DNA from: Pirellulaceae bacterium
GTDB taxonomy: Bacteria > Planctomycetota > Planctomycetia > Pirellulales > Pirellulaceae
Assembly (NCBI GenBank): GCA_028280445.1
Contig: JANQLU010000112.1
Span: forward strand, 1-64,000
Length of the DNA stretch: 64,000 bases
Direction of reading: 5' to 3'
Below, piece by piece: positions 61,509-64,000 of this stretch. The position numbers and the translations under genes are program-made. The notes beneath the pieces are model-generated. The model did not search any database. It was not told where the DNA came from and saw nothing but the letters and a program-made list of their open reading frames with translations. Position 1 is the first letter of the stretch. Each line of letters starts with the position of its first letter.

Positions 61509-64000
61509 TCAAGCAGCCGCTTTTTCTGCTTCGCCAGATCGACCTTGATTACGCATCAAAAACAGCAGCATGGGTGACGCTACAAAGATCGAACTGTAGG
61601 TTCCGACGATCACGCCGACAACCAATGCGAATGCAAATCCGTGAATCGCCTGTCCGCCCGCTACGAACAAAATAAACACAACGATGAACGTCGTAATCGA
61701 AGTCAAAATCGTTCGTGAAAGTGTTTGAGAAATGCTTTCGTTGATCATTTCCGCCGTCAACTCCGTACGTTTCCCACGGACCTCGCGTATTCGATCGAAC
61801 ACCACAATCGTATCATTCAACGAATAACCAATGATGGTCAAAAACGCGGCCACCACCGGTAAGCTGATTTTGAAATTGTCGATTAGCGCAAAGCCCATGA
61901 AATCGGCAACGAACACGCTCACGGCGATCGAACCCAAAACAACCAAAACATCGTGGATCAACGCCACGACCGCCGCCAAGCCGAACGCAACATTTTGGAA
62001 TCGAATCCAAACATAAGCGATAATGCCGATCAAGCTGGCGATGATTGCCACCAAAGCCTGAACTTGTGTTTGCTGAGCGATTTGTCCACCGACACCACCG
62101 ATGGTTGGGAAATAAGGTTTCGCACTCAAATCTTTTTTGTAGATCCCCAACAGTTTCGCAGCATCATCGGCGTTGAGCAGGCGATTCATCGTGACGTTCC
62201 AGGATTTCGCCTGAAATTTATCCGAACCGTCATCTATTTTGTCACCGATTTCCAGAGGGATAGCTGTTACGTCTCGTTCATCGAGTCGAATATCGTTTTT
62301 CTTTGCTGTCCCTACCAGTGCTGAAATCACACCCGAGCGTGAAATCGAAAATCGATAGTCCAACCGACCCGTAGCTTTGAAACGCTCCGTTCCATCGTTC
62401 ACTTGCTGGTTTCCGTCCTGTTTTGACGGATCACCTGTTTTTGAGTCACCTTTTTTCGATTCGCCAGATTTTTTTGGCTCGCCCGTTTTCGGTGTCTCTT
62501 GTGTTTTTTTCGAATCACCTTTTTTGGCAGTCTCGTCCTGTTTTTTTGTATCGTCTTGCTTTTTGCTGCTGCCGTCCTTCTTGGCTGCGTCGTCCTTCTT
62601 GGCTGCGTCGTCCTTTTTCGATTCTTGTTTTTTGGGCGCTTCCTGCTTCCCTGTTTCTTGAGGAATGTAGGTCAATGCCGAAATCGACGAGAAATTCAGC
62701 GATTCAAAAAACAGTCGATCTTTTAACTGCAGATGCCCCGACTTGTTGGGACCTGGCGCACTGCCAATAGTCTTTCCAGCCGCGTTGACTTTTTCGATCT
62801 TGATACTCGAAGCGTCAAAATCGACTTGGAGATGTTGAAGTTTATCACCGAATACTTCAACCAGAATTTCTTCCAGCTTCTTAACTCGTTCTTCGTGTCC
62901 TTCCGGCAAGTCCTTTTCTTGAATCGGCAGATTGCTGTCGATTTTCACTCGCAACATATTGCCGTCTTCGCCTTCGCCGGTCAGTTTCGAGACGGAATAT
63001 TCAATTTTTTCGCCGTTCAGTGGGTTGGTGTAACCCTTGTCCGCCAGTTTCTTTCGAATCGTCTCAACGGTCTCGCCGGAATCTTCGGTAAACACAACTC
63101 GAGCTGTTGACCCACCCCGCAAATCGTGATCCAGAATTCCGGCGCCCCGATAAATGGTCGCGCTCAAACCGATCGCGATAATTACGACAGACACAATCGC
63201 GGCGATTCCGCGTTTACCAATAAAATCCCAATTTGATTTCGTCATCAATTGCATCATAACGAGCTTGGAAATCAAACCGCGTCGCTCACCCAACTCGAAT
63301 GCAACTCGAGCACAGAAAATCGCTGTGAACATGGACATCAGGATGCCCACAATCAAGGTGATGGAAAACCCTTTGATTTGCTCGGTACCGATGACATACA
63401 AAACCAATGCGGTAATCAGTGTTGTCAGGTTGGCATCGACAATCGTCGTCGTCGCACGGTCGAAACCGTTGCGAATGGCCATGCGCAGTGACGCACCTCG
63501 ATTGAGCTCTTCACGGATCCGTTCAAAAATCAAGACGTTCGCATCAACACTCATCCCCACCGTCAATACAATTCCGGCCAGGCCTGTCAGTGTGAGCGGT
63601 TGTTTAATAAACATGACGATCGCCGCGAGGAACAGCAAATTCATCAGCAATGCGATACAAGCGATGATTCCGGCAAACCGGTAATAAAAGACCATAAACA
63701 CGATCACCAAAACGAATGAAACGCTGATGGCCCAAATTCCTTTGTCGCGCAATTCCCGTCCCAAAGCCGAATTGACATAGTCCTGGCTGATGGGATTTTT
63801 GTTCATCGTGACGTCAATTTTTCCGGAATTCAACGTCGTCTTGAGGTCTTCGATTTCGTCTTTAGTAAATTTACCTTCGATGATTCCGTTGGTTGAAATC
63901 ATTCCATTGATCGACGGAGCCGTATGCAACATTCCTTCCAGCACGATGCCGAGGAATTGGAAATTCCCATCGACGGGTCGGTTTTTGGTCGTCAATTTCA
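61509..64000 (-). CDS. secDF: SecD-SecF fusion protein (3' part, truncated by window edge)
   Basis: The protein-export accessory complex SecDF pulls preproteins through using proton motive force. Only the last about 830 residues are inside the window and the frame continues past 64000. The visible part begins in the SecD periplasmic region, followed by SecD helices with GLAGIVLTVGMSVDANVLIFERIREELNRG and DANLTTLITALVLY. A second set from SecF follows (DLRGGSTARVVF, LTIIGYSLNDTIVVFDRIREV, ILTSITTFIVVFIL). In the SecF periplasmic domain there is a Lys/Asp/Ser-rich insertion of about 90 residues (KKQESKKDDAAKKDDAAKKD...) not typical of SecF. The C-terminus ends GEAEKAAA. Confidence 0.95.
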   Translation of the reverse strand, partial: KLTTKNRPVDGNFQFLGIVLEGMLHTAPSINGMISTNGIIEGKFTKDEIEDLKTTLNSGKIDVTMNKNPISQDYVNSALGRELRDKGIWAISVSFVLVIVFMVFYYRFAGIIACIALLMNLLFLAAIVMFIKQPLTLTGLAGIVLTVGMSVDANVLIFERIREELNRGASLRMAIRNGFDRATTTIVDANLTTLITALVLYVIGTEQIKGFSITLIVGILMSMFTAIFCARVAFELGERRGLISKLVMMQLMTKSNWDFIGKRGIAAIVSVVIIAIGLSATIYRGAGILDHDLRGGSTARVVFTEDSGETVETIRKKLADKGYTNPLNGEKIEYSVSKLTGEGEDGNMLRVKIDSNLPIQEKDLPEGHEERVKKLEEILVEVFGDKLQHLQVDFDASSIKIEKVNAAGKTIGSAPGPNKSGHLQLKDRLFFESLNFSSISALTYIPQETGKQEAPKKQESKKDDAAKKDDAAKKDGSSKKQDDTKKQDETAKKGDSKKTQETPKTGEPKKSGESKKGDSKTGDPSKQDGNQQVNDGTERFKATGRLDYRFSISRSGVISALVGTAKKNDIRLDERDVTAIPLEIGDKIDDGSDKFQAKSWNVTMNRLLNADDAAKLLGIYKKDLSAKPYFPTIGGVGGQIAQQTQVQALVAIIASLIGIIAYVWIRFQNVAFGLAAVVALIHDVLVVLGSIAVSVFVADFMGFALIDNFKISLPVVAAFLTIIGYSLNDTIVVFDRIREVRGKRTELTAEMINESISQTLSRTILTSITTFIVVFILFVAGGQAIHGFAFALVVGVIVGTYSSIFVASPMLLFLMRNQGRSGEAEKAAA

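Overview
The window looks like a chromosome segment of a planctomycete (Pirellula/Blastopirellula-like). The lineage is inferred from gene content: several large membrane proteins with low-complexity linkers, two formylglycine sulfatases, a BlaI/M56 regulatory pair fused to extra domains, a zinc-finger serine/threonine kinase next to an ECF sigma factor, NIPSNAP and DUF2752 proteins, and menaquinone synthesis by the futalosine route. Coding density is moderate. Gaps between genes are full of palindromic repeats. No phage, CRISPR array, rRNA operon or complete insertion sequence was seen.

Layout. Bases 134-7690 (minus) hold a complete Na+-translocating NADH:quinone reductase operon, nqrA-B-C-D-E-F, ending in an apbE gene fused to the NqrM iron-maturation domain. 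Bases 8049-18431 hold a DnaJ-like membrane protein, an M48 protease, a BlaI repressor with an M56-LRR-hydrolase fusion, a PadR-controlled HAAS/secretin-like protein and a metallophosphoesterase. Bases 18599-18832 hold a small Rdx/SelW-family gene with an in-frame UGA in a CxxU motif; a matching tRNA-Sec (selC, anticodon UCA) lies at 58783-58882. Bases 18915-28661 carry two paralogous outer-membrane barrels, an M20 hydrolase, a TerC protein, a Tat-exported amidase, a frameshifted zinc-ribbon gene, and mqnC/mqnA. Bases 29103-40709 carry a Cys-rich secreted protein, a glycosyltransferase-like protein, a sulfatase, a DUF374 acyltransferase, dapF, a large AsmA-like protein and an MFS transporter. 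Bases 41231-46518 hold tilS and the rny-ymdB RNA-decay pair behind a structured leader. Bases 46884-64000 hold vWA, NIPSNAP, TMEM43, sulfatase, kinase, ECF sigma, selC, hydrolase and LysM genes and the 3' part of a secDF fusion.

How the parts fit. The Nqr complex oxidises NADH and reduces quinone; its FMN groups are attached by ApbE and its membrane iron site is supplied through NqrM, here made as one protein. MqnA and MqnC belong to the pathway that makes menaquinone, a likely acceptor. The Rdx protein and tRNA-Sec together argue that this organism decodes UGA as selenocysteine.

A second theme is that several unrelated palindromic repeat families sit just downstream of stop codons, and in at least four cases (apbE, the M20 gene, tilS, the NIPSNAP gene) the repeat contains or abuts the stop codon itself.
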